A stretch of 64,000 nucleotides of DNA from NCBI GenBank assembly GCA_050084985.1, contig JBITNC010000001.1, positions 118,606,001-118,670,000 of the forward strand, given 5' to 3'. Origin of the DNA: Nageia nagi (taxonomy: Eukaryota; Pinophyta). Shown piece after piece: positions 12,748-24,493 of this stretch. Under the pieces are notes generated by a model that had not been told where the DNA came from, did not search any database, and worked only from the letters and a program-made list of their open reading frames with translations. Made by a program: the position numbers and the translations under genes. The first letter of the stretch is position 1. Each line of letters opens with the position of its first letter.

Positions 12748-12761
12748 TTGGTGAACCTAAC
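12748..12761 (+). other. Primer-binding-site-like motif of R
   Basis: TTGGTGAACCTAAC follows the R 5' LTR end directly. The same kind of motif, TAGTGAACCCAACATTC, follows the 5' LTR of element M. The repeated position just inside the 5' LTR suggests a tRNA primer site. I do not assign the tRNA. Confidence 0.45.
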
Positions 12762-14584
12762 TCTTTCCTATTTTTATCATATCATATTAGGATTTGATAA
12801 ATTTATTTAACAATGTTGAGAGTATTAAGATGAATTTATTCTATTATTATACCTATACCTCTTTATGCATTTGGAAATTAAGTTACAAATATATTTTATA
12901 AAGAATCTAGCAATCAATGCAACCCTTCTCCACCAAGATAAAGGGAATTGAAAATATCTCTAAATTATCAAATAGTAAAACATGAAAGGTTTTGAAGGAA
13001 GCATCAAAAGGAAATATCCAATAAGGAATAAGAATCCTCAGAAGGGGAGAATAATCTAAATATATTGATGAGAAAAGATCAATGGATCTACTAAAAAAAT
13101 GGTGGATCAAGGAGTTCAAATTGATGAAGAATCATAAGATGAAGGTTTTCAAATACAAAAGGCTTATAAATTTCTTGAGACTTCCTTGTCCACCAATGGT
13201 GTATTCATACAACAAATGAATTAAAAATCTATCAACCAAATGCAAGATAAAGGAACTCAAAGTGATGATGAATAATATGAAAATGCATCTCATATTACAA
13301 AAGAACTAGGGATGGTCATATTTTCTTTATCAAATAAAAAAGATAATTTAAATGTAATAAATTAATCAGATGATTTATTAAGGGGTGTGATGTAGAAATA
13401 AAATCATACCACTATGAATTTTATTTGGGAAGCATTTAGTGAAATAAATAATATATATTATAGATGGCACCTTAGAAAATAAATGTCTATAAGGAAAATA
13501 ATTTCATACAATGCATCACCAATGCATTAGATCTAATGGAATAGTATTCCAAATACTATGAAATTAACTCCTCATATATAAAAAAGAAGATCTTTATAAG
13601 GGGTATAGAATTATTCATCAATAATCTAACTATCACGTCAACATAATTATACTATTGATGTTGCTAGCAACATTAATTTTGTGATATCTATTGAAGGAGA
13701 AGTTGAGGTTGATGAATTAAATAATAAATATATACTAGAAGAATAAGTTATTGCAATGTAGATTCAAATGTCATTTAGTATTAACATTGGTACTCCAGTA
13801 ACTTTGGCATATCTCAAACAAGATTGAAAATATACATAATATCAAGAGACATAAAATATAGATTATGATGAGGAAATTGATTTTGAAGATGCTATTGGTC
13901 TTGAAATTGATGATAAAGCTAAAAAGATAAAAATATAGGCTTACAAAAGATATGGAATATTATCCTTATTGGATAGATGAATAGAATAGACTGAAGCACT
14001 TATTATAAACAAATGCTAATTGATTACAAGGTAGAGTTTTTCAAGTCATTCCTATAATAGCTTCATCAACAATATGATAAAAATATAGGTATCCTATCTT
14101 GCAAAGATAAAGGGCCAATGTTAGAATATATTAACTCTTAAAAAGATATCTAATAATATTATAAAGAACACTTCTATCAATGTTAACTCTAGTAATGCAA
14201 CCATTTCTAAGATGGACAAAAGAATAAAATGATATAAATGCTAGTATAGTAAGCAACCATGATGATGAAACATTAATGAAACAAACACATATTTACTTGA
14301 ATAAAACTTTTGGTATGATTGTACAATTCAACGTAGAGGAAAGAGATAGGATATTTTTTAATATTTCATACTCTAGAAAGACATATTCAATAACATGAAG
14401 TTATTCAAAATGAGTAATCGGTTTAAATAAAAAAATTTTATGAACTCATAAAAATTGAATAAATAGAATATTCCATAAGTGAAAAAAAAGGGACCTCAAA
14501 AAGAAGAATAAGGTAATCCACTTTGTAAAAGAATACTAGAAATTGTAGTGGATAAAAAAAGATTTAAAGATAAAATATCAAGGT

Positions 14585-15360
14585 AATGAGGATCCTATTT
14601 TTCACATGCATATATATGAAGACAAGATTTCTATCATTACCTTGAATAAGGATATTCATTCCAAAATATTTCCTCTAACATTAAAAGGAACTTCTCTTGA
14701 ATGGTCAAATAAGATCACTAAGGAAAAGATATATGACTTTACAGAACTGAAGAAATTATTTATTAAGGATTTCAAGACATGCATTCCAAGTGTTACTTTA
14801 TTTTTTTAGATGTAAACTAGTTAAGAAAAAGAGAAGTTCAAATAATAGAATAATTTATTAAGTTTTGGAGAAACATAACCAAAAAGATCATATGTGATGA
14901 TAAGATTGAGGTCTTTACTGATTCATTACAATACAAATATAAGGAAATTTTCTTTGATTAAAAGAAATTCCACTAGATATTATTTTTCATAAGATCATAG
15001 ATAAAGAAAGGTTTATGATAAGATGTGAAAAGTGGAAATATAAAAAGAAGTCCTAAAACTACACCAAGCATAAGACAATAAGAACTACAAGAAAAACTAG
15101 CTATAATATCAAATATGGTGAAATAAAAAGAGAACAACAATCAATTTGAAGAAGCTAGTTAATGAAGTTCTTACATACCTAATTAAGAATAAGCTATTGG
15201 TTTTACCAAATTATAAAATAAAATATCCAAAGGAAAATCATCAACTAAAACATAAAATTTAAGACTTAGTTGATATAGGAAAAATCCCATTTCCCCCTCG
15301 AAATGTACAAAAACTAAAGCAAAATGGACCCCAACATGAACAAAATAGGAACTTGGGGAT
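14585..15360 (+). pseudogene. R gag remnant (Ty3/Gypsy type)
   Basis: The open stretch 14606-14809 gives 'IFPLTLKGTSLEWSNKI' followed by 'DFTELKKLFIKDF'. This matches the core of plant Ty3/Gypsy gag ('...LKG.A..WY......I..F..L...F...F'). Upstream from about 12900 and downstream to about 15360 the frames are broken but lysine- and asparagine-rich. No zinc knuckle, protease or RT can be recognised before 17062. The gag protein would package element RNA; this copy is dead. Confidence 0.5.
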
Positions 15361-16027
15361 CTACAAGAATCCTTTCCCTACATTTGTTAGAGTAAATTAT
15401 TTTAATATGTTAGTTAATTTATGAGATGCATATCAATAAAAGTGAAAAAGAGGTACAAGATCTTGTAGACATTGTACTTGTTAATACTTTTGAGAATATT
15501 TTTTTGTGTTCCTTGTTTTTGTTCTTTATATTTAGAATAAAATAAAAAATTAAAAATGAGTTTTTTTTCAAAAATAAATGCTAATATCAATGTTATTGGT
15601 AGCATTAATAATTGTCATCAAACATATTTAGGCTAAACATATTTTATGAATAGTTTCTTAGTGATCAAAATGATAGATTGTGAATTCAAAACATAGGAAA
15701 CATTAATTTCATTTTTTACTAAATTTTAGGAAATGTTGTAAACTAGAACTTATGTGATTATATACTTCTTAATTTTCAAGTTTTAGTTTTACTAGGATCT
15801 TCGTTATGCACCCAAAATTGTGTTCTTAAGAAGAAAGAAAGAAAGGAATCCTTTACTGTCCTTCCATCATCAATGTTGGATGGAAAAAGTTCAGTTTTTT
15901 AAAAATATAATTTATTTTCCTATGCAAACATAATAAAAAAAATATTGAAATATAATTAAATAAACCATGCATACAAAAAACTTAAACATGAACATGAAAT
16001 AATAATTTAGGGTCAAAGAATACCAAG

Positions 16028-16064
<37 letters not shown>

Positions 16065-16186
16065 CAAACATAATAAAATAATATTGAAAAATAAGTAAAT
16101 AAACCATACATATAAAAAATTAAAAATACACATGCAACAATAATTTAGGATCAAAGAATGCCAAGTCTCATATATATATATATATC

Positions 16187-16231
<45 letters not shown>

Positions 16232-17062
16232 CACAAAAAGGTTAGGAACATTTTACATCATCACCTCTCACACTATACCCAATCATGGCCTTTCTCTTTC
16301 CTAACCTAGATTTGGACATAGTTGAGAATTTTGTCCTTGGTTTTTTTTACAATACAAATATAATTGGTCATCTAAGTATTGGTTTCTTGTTGAAAAAATT
16401 TGATTCTCAATAGCATATCTATAAATTTCTTTGATTATGCCAAGGATGTTATTCTTCTTATCTACATCTAACCCAATGATCATGTTAATCATTATTACCT
16501 TTTGTAGCTCTAATTTATCTTTCACACCTTCAAATTCTTCATCTTTTGATGTAATTTCCTTTTATTTTGCTTCTTTCTAATAAGAAGTATCTTAAGTTTG
16601 AATAGATCCCATTTGTTTGCATCAAATTAGTCCTGTAAAGTAGTAAACTTTTCCTTTATTTTGTTGTACATAGAAGAAAACGTAAATTATTAATAATATA
16701 AGATATATATGTATGTAAGCATAGGAAACTAACACTTTGCAACAAGATACTAACAAAAGGTTAGTAATCTTTTTTATATATAATAATTTTTATTTTTCAT
16801 ATTTATTTGCATAAATAAAGGTCAAATAAAGAAAGAAATTTAATACAGTAACTACAAGATTGTTTTCTTACCATTGTTAGAATTAGTGAGCAATGCATGC
16901 TTGCATTAGAATTGATATTCCTTCAATGAAAAATAACAAAAAAATATAATGCATATTTTATGCATAAATTCTATGGTGAAAATATAATTTTCAACAAAAC
17001 GTATAAGTATTATAGTGAAAATGTTCTAGACCTAGATTAAAACCCTCTTTTATGCCAAAATT
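15360..17062. other. R interior, no recognisable gene, microsatellites
   Basis: AT-rich degenerate sequence. It contains the duplicated block and dinucleotide runs at 15921-16231. A minus-strand frame at 16301-16525 (74 codons, start MKDKLELQKVIMINMIIGLD) has no motif that I can place. Confidence 0.4.
15921..16231. repeat. 140-bp tandem duplication ending in (TA)n and (TG)n
   Basis: Two copies of a block that begins 'GCAAACATAATAAA' start near 15921 and 16061. Each ends 'CCAAGTCTCA' followed by an AT run (16031-16062 and 16170-16185). A TG/GT run follows at 16187-16231. The AT runs generate the spurious minus-strand frame 15912-16154. Confidence 0.8.
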
Positions 17063-17566
17063 TGCAAACAAACTTCATCAAATACTAAAATTCAAGCTCT
17101 AAAGGTCAAATAATGCACTTTCTGGTGAAACCCAACCTCCCATGGCATTTCTAGAGAAAATGCCACCATGTTTCCCAAATGCACCTACATTTTTCACAAT
17201 GTGCTGACCCAACACATTTCTCCTAAAATGCAATCACATTTCAGTCTGATAGTTCTGGGTAGTTAAGGGCAAACTATCAAGTTATTTTTGCCCATTTTCA
17301 ATTACTTTTATGTTAGTTTTATTATTTAGCTTTGGTATGTGTAAATAAGTGATCTAAACTTATTCTTTGGTTGGATTGTCGATTAGATTGGTGTAACTTA
17401 TAGATTGCACCCAAACTTGTAATGCAAACTATTTGATGAAATGTCACAATAAAGTTTTCCACAATATACTTCTAGATTTGTTCCAATTTCATTTTGTTCA
17501 ATGCAATGTTGATTGAATGGTGTATGTAATATTATTTTCTATTATTTTTTATTTTTATAAACTTCA
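17063..17566 (+). repeat. Copia 5' LTR
   Basis: Starts TGCAAACAAACTTCATCAAA and ends ATAAACTTCA. It aligns end to end with 19989-20504, with substitutions and small indels. Confidence 0.8.
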
Positions 17567-17569
17567 TTT

Positions 17570-17580
17570 TGGTGTCAAAG
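17570..17580 (+). other. Copia primer-binding site
   Basis: TGGTGTCAAAG, 3 bases after the 5' LTR, matches 9 of 11 bases of TGGTATCAGAG, the plant initiator-methionine tRNA primer site typical of Copia elements. Confidence 0.6.
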
Positions 17581-17688
17581 ATTGAAGATATAGGATTGAG
17601 TTTTGTTGGGTTTGAAAACTTTGGGTGTTGTGCAAAAGTTTGGAAAGAATTTTTTTTCAAATTTAAGTTATGTTGAAGACCTATTATA

Positions 17689-18610
17689 ATGGCAAGGAGC
17701 TTAAATTCAATACCAATATTTGAATTTGATGAATCTATTTATGATTATTGGAGCATCTAGATGATGAATCTCTTGGAAGGAAAAGACTTATATGATATTG
17801 TTGAGTATGGATATAAAGAGCTAGATGATTGGAGTGTTTTGAGTGAAGATTCAAAGAAGGAGACCAAAGAGAAGAAAAAAGAAATTTCTTGGCTTTATTA
17901 CATAACTAGGATTCTCTTGATAAGAGCATTTTTCCAAGAATTTCAGCCACAAAATTGCTATTTATGCATGGAGAGTCTTGAAAGAAGGTACCAAGGAAGA
18001 GTCAAAGTAAAGGAGATCAAGATTTAGACTCTTAGAAGAGATTTTGAGAATATCACATAGTATGACAATGAGAGTGTGGGTGATTGTTATGTAAGGGTGA
18101 AGGCCATAATAAATAAAATGGCCACCCTTAATGATGATTTGGACAAAGCCTTGGTAATTAAAAATGTCTTGAGGATTTTATTTCCCAAATGGGATAATGT
18201 GGCTCTTATGATTGAAGAGACTAAAGATCTTTCCACTATGGAGTTTGATAAATTAGTTGGCTCTCTTAAGTCTCATGATGAGAGGTTTTTGAGAAGGTGC
18301 AATATTGGCACAAGTGAAGAACAAGCATTCCCAACTAGGGAGAATGAATGTAATAGTGGAAGAGGTCAAGGTAGAGGCTCTAGAGTTAGAGGTCAGAATG
18401 AAAGAGGATAAAGAAGAGGCTTTTCTAGAAGAGGAAGAGGAAGAGATCAGATTTTAGATGGTGACCAAGCCAATAGTGCAAGTGTAAGTACTAGAGGGAG
18501 ATCTAGTACAAGAGGTAGAGGATGAGACAAATGGAATGTGTAATGCTATCATTGTAACAAATTTGGCTATTTGGAGAGAGAGTGTAGGATAAAACAAACC
18601 TCTTAAAATA
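17689..18610 (+). pseudogene. Copia gag remnant (UBN2-type)
   Basis: From the ATG at 17689 one frame runs to 19173, broken only by substitution stops (for example 17758, 18025, 18058, 18409). The start, 'MARSLNSIPIFEFDESIYDYW', is close to the usual Copia gag opening. 'MATLNDDLDKALVIKNVLRIL' and 'LVGSLKSHDERF' mark the UBN2-type gag domain. A Gly/Arg-rich tail (18350-18530) follows. The knuckle 'CYHCNKFGYLERECR' (about 18544-18588) has Tyr in place of the zinc-binding His, consistent with CAT-to-TAT decay. Confidence 0.75.
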
Positions 18611-18649
18611 GTAGATCAGACAATTTTCGGGAAGAAGATTCCTATGATG

Positions 18650-19930
18650 AAGATGTCTTGTTTCTTTCTATTTTCCAAGAGGAGAATCATGGAGCCAAAG
18701 CAGTTCTTTCACAAGACAAGTTGGAAGAGGATGACACTTGGGTTATTGATAGTTATTTTTCACACCATATGACTAGAAAGAATGAGCTTCTTTCATATGT
18801 TGATCATTCCTTTAGTTCTAGCATCAAACTTGGGGATGAGAAACTTCTAGACATGATAGCAAGGGGGGACAAGGTGGTTCCTATAAAAAAGGTACTATGA
18901 AGGTAAAAAGTATCTATTTTTCTCCTATATTTGAAACAATCTCTCTTAAGTGTTGGAAAAATGCTTGAAAAAAATTATAAATTAGTTTTTGAAGATAAAA
19001 TGTGCAAGATCTATGATAAGAAAAAAGGTGGAAGGTTGGTCACTATAGTAAAAATGAATAAAAATAAACTTTTTCCCATCAAGTTTTTTGAGGAAGAGGG
19101 AGGTTTCACTTGTGTGAGCATTGATAAAAATGCAAATTTATGGTATTTGAGGTTTGGCCATTTGAATTTTTAGAGTTTAAAGCTTTGATCTCCAGTTGTA
19201 TATGGTTTGACAAAGGTCTAAGATACTTCTAAATTTTGTGAAGGGTGTGCTCTTGGAAAGCATGTAAGGGGGCATTTTCCAAAGATTGAAGCATGGAGGG
19301 ACCAATCTCTTCTCCAATTGGTGCATAGTGATCTTTGTGGACTAATGCAAATAGAAAGTATGGGTACAACTTCTTATTTTCTCACATTTATTGATGAATT
19401 TTCTAGATATTATTATATGTACTTTCTTAAACACAAAGATGAGATATTTGGGTTCTTCAAGGCTTTCAAAGTTAGTGCTGAGAATCAAAGTGGTTAGACT
19501 ATCTAGTGTTTAAGAATTGATCATGTTGGTGAATTTTGGTCTAATGATTTCTTAAGGTTTATAGAGATTCTAGCACTAATAAGTAATTAAAATCCATATA
19601 CAAACCTTACCAAATTGGATTGGCTAAAAGAAAGAACCAAACTTTAGTAGATATGGCAAGGTGTATGATGCACATAAAAGGTTTAAGTAATTTTTATTGG
19701 GCTACAGTTATAAGGAATGTTTTTTATATTTTAAATATGAGTCATACAGGTAGTTTAGATTATATTACTTCTTATGAAAATTGGCTTGGAAATAAGCCAA
19801 GTGTGAAACATTTCAAAGTTTTTGGTTGTATTGCTTACATTCATGTGAGTGATGGCATAAAAAAAGCTTGATACTAAGAGTTAGAAGTGTATTTTTGTTG
19901 GCTATAGTGAACACTCCAGAAGCTTGATCT
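18650..19930 (+). pseudogene. Copia protease and integrase remnant, RT absent
   Basis: 'TWVIDSYFSHHMT' (about 18736-18774) is the Copia protease active-site region, with the usual Gly-Cys of DSGCSHHM replaced by Tyr-Phe. The pre-integrase segment 'LWYLRFGHLNF' (19138-19170) and 'CEGCALGKHVRGHFPK' keep the zinc-finger pattern. The integrase core follows: 'LVHSDLCGLMQIESMG' and 'LTFIDEFSRYYYMYFLKHK'. Then in a shifted frame come 'NQTLVDMARCMM' and 'KHFKVFGCIAYIHV' (19620-19871). Sequence related to 'KKCIFVGYSE' ends near 19910. RT would begin downstream but the polypurine tract comes first. Confidence 0.75.
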
Positions 19931-19970
19931 TAATTTTTGATGTTAAGAGATCTGATTGTTAGCCCTCTTA

Positions 19971-19988
19971 TCATCAAGGGGATTATTT
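19971..19988 (+). other. Copia polypurine tract
   Basis: ATCAAGGGGATTATTT lies directly before the 3' LTR. It resembles the usual Copia tract (CAAGGGGGAGATT). Its position proves that the deletion of RT/RNase H left the 3' priming site. Confidence 0.6.
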
Positions 19989-20504
19989 TGCAAACAAACT
20001 TCATCAAACACTAAAATTTAAGCTCCAAAGATCAAATATGCACTTTCTAATGAAATGCATCCCTCCTTAGCATATCCAAAGAAAATGCCATCGCATTTCC
20101 CAAATGCACTCATCTTTTGTAATATGTGCTAACACAACACATTTCTCCTAAAATATGACTACATTTTAGTTTGAAAATTTTGGAAAGTTAAGGGTGAATT
20201 GCTAGGTCATTTTTGCCCATTTTTAGTTGCTTTCATGTTAGATTTTTGTTTTATTTCTTTCTTTTAAGCTTTAGGATGTATAAATAAGTGATATGAACTT
20301 ATTCATTAGTTGGATATGGATTAGATTGGTGTAACTTATAGATTGCACCAAGACTTGTAATGCAAACTATTTGATGAAATGTCATAGTAAATTTTTCCAT
20401 GATATACTTCCAAATTTGTTCTAATTTCATTTTTTTCGATGCGATATTGATTGAATGGTGTATGTAATAGTCTTTTCCATTATCATTTATTATTATAAAC
20501 TTCA
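19989..20504 (+). repeat. Copia 3' LTR
   Basis: Direct repeat of 17063-17566. It starts TGCAAACAAACTTCATCAAA and ends ATAAACTTCA, followed by an A run. Confidence 0.8.
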
Positions 20505-22252
20505 AAAAAATAGGTTTTAATTGATAGTTTTTGAAACAAACATGAAATTAGTAATTATTTAATATCTAATATTCAATAATATGGCATTAAAGACTCTCCA
20601 CATGTGCAAAATAGGGGTTTGTATAAAGAATCCAAGCTCGAAGTCCAACCTTATTTGAAATTCTTGTCTCCATGGCTTAAATTCATACAAATACATAAAA
20701 TAATACCATCAAATATCCTAACAATATTCAAAATAAAATTACACTTAAAGCAATCACATATCTCTCTCACACTAGGAAACAAGGTATGCCAATGATAAAT
20801 AAAACCTATTCAAACCTTTTTAAAATCAAAATTAGGAAACTCTTATCAAGATTATTTTGATTTTTAAGATGAATCTGGCCAATATTTACCTAAAATAATC
20901 ATATGATACTCTATTGAAAAATAGTATTTTAAGCTAAAATTTTACATTAGTGGATAAATGTTCCCTAGCATCAACATTGTTAGCAATATTAATGCTATCA
21001 AGATAAAAGCTAAATAAAAAGAATTTCTAGGCTTCTAATATAATGTCATATGAAAATTTTAAAAATGAGGTTTGGAAGCAAAATGAAAATATAGGAATAG
21101 GATATAGATTATTGCATTCAAGTTTATTTTAAGTGTTAACACTAGGATAACATAAAAAAAAAGGAAATACATCAAAGGAAAAAAACTTGGGTGCATGCCA
21201 TATGTAGATAAATGGGAGTTTCTTTCCCTATTTACTCATTTTTAATTTAAACAAGTATATTTTCATAATCAAATAAGATTTTTAATGTAATGCTAAGTAT
21301 TATTCATGATTCAATTCTATGAAAGTTTAATATTATTGAATAAATTCTTATGATCTTTATGCTTCTATTTATGCAATGTAAAAGTTTCCAATGATGAACA
21401 TGCTTTCAAAATCCATTTATATTTACAAGTTCTCAAAGGTTCAAAATATTTCAACACTCATGTTTTGTATGTTCTATATTTTCACAAGATATCAAATTTT
21501 TTTATGCTCATAATTCTCATGCTCACATGATTTCAAAGTTAAATATACCTTGATGGTAACTAGGGTAAAGGGAACCCACAATTATAAGTTTATTATGAAT
21601 ATTTATAATAAGTTTGTTGTGATATTTATGTCACCTTTGTTGGTTGGGTCTAAGTTAACCACCAACGGTGATTATTAGAGCTCATTGTGTTTCCATTATG
21701 ACATACCTCATATTGATTATTGAGGTGCATTGTGCTTATCTACTCAATATTGATATGAGTTACTAAAATATATTACCTTCATCTTTGCTCTACAATTTGA
21801 AAATATAATAGATAAGGAATGTTACAAAGTAAAATATTAATTATTGAAGCTCACTAAGTTTTCATGATGATTTTCTTCTTATTCATGATTAGTTCAACAT
21901 TTTACAACCATAATAATATGTAAGGTTTTATAGTTCATATATGCTATTATGAATTATATATATTTTCTATAATGAATGAGTACCAAAAGATAATATTTTT
22001 TTTCATTAATGTTCACTTTTATAAATGGTAAATATATGGATGATGAAAATTCATAAATTAAATAACAATGATAGAATATTTCCTTTTATAAATGACAAAT
22101 CTAAGGATAGTGAAATATCTTATGATATTATATTAATTTTATCTTTGTATTTAATAATGATTTTTTATGTAAGATGATATACCAAGTTCTTTGGAAGTGT
22201 TTCTATTCTCTCATCTAAGATTCTTTGCACTAGAGTTTTTATGGTCTCATGG
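20505..22252. other. R interior, no recognisable gene
   Basis: AT-rich degenerate DNA between the Copia element and M. The 63-codon frame at 20604 shows no motif. A Copia- or Gypsy-type RT signature is not visible on either strand. Confidence 0.45.
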
Positions 22253-22971
22253 TGTAGAATATAAATTATGTAAAATACAAATATAGATAATAAATAAATG
22301 ATCTATAATACAAGAAGAAATAGATAAGTACACTATATCAAATATAATAAATATACATAAAAATCCTGCACCTAATATGAAGTGTATGTACAATCCTTAA
22401 AAGTAAATTTCAATTGATATTTGAAGGATTGGGATTGAATTGGAGGTGAGATCATAATGGATATTTGCATGTACGAATCAATATATTCATCCACAAAAAT
22501 ATGGAACCCTCAATCCTCAATATGCATGTCATTAACAATGTTGAATATGCAAAATTATGTAATGTGCCAAAGATTTGAAGTTTGAAAGTTTAGAATATAA
22601 CAATTTCTCATAATAGATGGCATCAAGAGACATTGTTTCTTGATGAAGATTGTGGTAGACAACCACCTATTACAGATCTTACCATATCAAAGAGTTTTCG
22701 ATATGTGGAGGTCAACCTATTCTGATCACATATGTAGCCTACAAAGACATTAAATAGGAGTGAATGTTGACCTCTAGAAATAATATAAAACATTGTTGTA
22801 TTCAAGATAATTTGAAATATGAACCTTAACATATGATATTGCATTGGCCCTAGCACATTGTAATATTAAATATATTAAATTTATCTTGATATTTGTAATA
22901 TTACTATAATTCATTTAGGAATTCTAAATATGATTTATTAAATAAATAATAAATCATTTTTGGCATCTACA
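22253..22971 (-). repeat. M 3' LTR
   Basis: Aligns with 44554-45214, for example around 'ATAGATAAGTACACTATATC', 'CACCTAATATGAA' and 'CTCATAATAGATGGCATCAA'. Read on the minus strand it starts TGTAGATGCCAAAAATG and ends TCTACA at its left edge. Confidence 0.8.
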
Positions 22972-22985
22972 TTTTGCCCCTCTTT
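22972..22985 (-). other. M polypurine tract
   Basis: On the minus strand AAAGAGGGGCAAAA directly precedes the 3' LTR start TGTAGATGCC. It is nearly the same as the S tract AAAAAGGGGCAAAA at 37021-37034. Confidence 0.7.
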
Positions 22986-23624
22986 GGATATGAAATGAAA
23001 AGCATAGAAATTGCATAATCCAAAGAAGTTTAGAGAAGAGAAGAAAATTTTTAATAGTAAAGTGGACTTCCCTTTTTTATTGATATGTTGAGTATGATAT
23101 GCTTTCTACCCCCTTTTGGTCTTGTATTTTTCCTCATTCTATATTCTTTGAGGAATCAAGCCAAAAATTAAAATCCATGTATGAGGAGGGTACCTTTATT
23201 TGGGTCCTACTCTTCTAGATAATACCTTTTTGACAATAATCTAATATAATACCCATATAGATCACATCTAATGAAAGATTAATCAATTTAAAAACAAGGA
23301 TCAAATAAATATAATATCCATTGTGTTACTATGGTCATTGAGACACATATTTCTATTGAACCATGATTATCAAGCTGATGAGGTTCTTTGATGCCCCAAG
23401 CTTGGAATAACCTATAATTTGTGAGGGAGTTTTCTTATGGAGTGACCATGGCCTTGAAAATATTTGTTAGCATAACATTGGATTTTTTATTCATCATTAA
23501 GATAATTTCATTTGAATTCAATAGAAAGTACCCAATATTCAAATATTCATTGGCCTTGCTTATCAATTTAGCACATTTGATCTCATAGAGTTTATTGACT
23601 TTATTAATTTTCATGTAAAAATAT
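22986..23624. other. M 3' untranslated interior, no gene
   Basis: The remaining M sequence between its polypurine tract and the S insertion. No motif recognised. Confidence 0.5.
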
Positions 23625-24473
23625 TGTAGACACCTAAAAATGTCCCCTTTTTAACTAGTAAACATTGAAATAATCATAACTCTTTATACAAGCCTCAAAT
23701 AAGCTTGAAAACTCCATTATTGGATAGCTCTCATCAAGTACATGCAAAATGAGTGGTCACATGACCCCTTTTTGATAAACAATTGACTATTTGGTGATCA
23801 TTTTAACATTGTTATAAAAATGGAAAACCAGTCACCGGCAACCCAAAACAAACGTTGGTGTTTTGAGCTAGTCGCCAGCGTCCGTATTCCAGTTGCCAGT
23901 GACTCTGTAACAGCCAAATAGAAGCCAAAATAGTGAGAGAAAGTTGAAACATTTCAAATTTCCAAGATCATGTGGATAGAGGGGGTCAATTATGACCTAC
24001 GGTGGCTTTTCACTTCCTCTCACCAACCTTTGAACATCTCATCTAAAATCTATAAATACAAGCTAATACAAAGCAAATGGAACCAATCTTGCCCAATTTT
24101 TGGAGTAGGGTAATGCTGCCAAAATCTTATGAGCTCATACCTTTTATTATTTTATGCTAGCTTTAATTTAATACATGTCATACATAGATGCTTTGATGTT
24201 ATTGTCTTTTGCATGTGTGTAGGATTTACAAGTTGTTCATATCAAGGAGAGAAGCCAGCAAATCAAAAACAATGAAGATCTAATACCTTCATTTTGGCAA
24301 ATGGCATTTGTAAAAGTCCCTTCCAAGGGCAAATTGTATTTTGAATTGAAAATCAATATCTATTTACAATTACAACATTTTTACCTATTTCATATAATTT
24401 GAGGTTCAGTGAAGATTGAAGAATAATTGTATTTCATGTTATTCTACATTCCAACTCTATTTTCACTGCAACA
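23625..24473 (+). repeat. S 5' LTR
   Basis: TG at 23625, AACA end at 24473. Direct repeat of 37035-37863. It includes a GC-richer patch at 23828-23910 with repeated GCCAGTGAC-like words, and a TATA box at 24050. Confidence 0.85.
24050..24060 (+). promoter_or_regulatory. TATA box of the S LTR
   Basis: CTATAAATACA lies about two thirds into the LTR and is kept unchanged in the 3' LTR at 37456-37466. Position and sequence fit the Pol II core promoter of a plant LTR. Confidence 0.6.
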
Positions 24474-24476
24474 TTC

Positions 24477-24493
24477 TAGCGCTAGAAGGAGGG
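24477..24493 (+). other. Possible S primer-binding site
   Basis: TAGCGCTAGAAGGAGGG begins 3 bases after the 5' LTR. It looks like a TGGCGC-type plant Gypsy primer site with the second base mutated. The tRNA is not assigned. Confidence 0.4.

Larger units (their letters stand above)
17063..20504 (+). mobile_element. Ty1/Copia element lacking RT and RNase H
   Basis: Two direct LTRs of about 510 bp (17063-17566, 19989-20504), both TG...CA, bracket 2.4 kb of interior. The interior has a primer site, gag, protease and integrase in Copia order, and a polypurine tract immediately before the 3' LTR. Integrase sequence runs to about 19930 and is followed directly by the tract. The RT and RNase H that normally follow integrase in Copia are therefore missing. 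The LTRs have diverged visibly and many stops interrupt the reading frame, so it is an old deletion derivative. No convincing 5-bp target duplication is seen. Confidence 0.8.

Noticed and set aside
15912-16154. Minus-strand 80-codon hydrophobic frame
   Set aside because: Made of AT microsatellite and A/T-rich duplicated block; low-complexity Ile-Tyr repeats.
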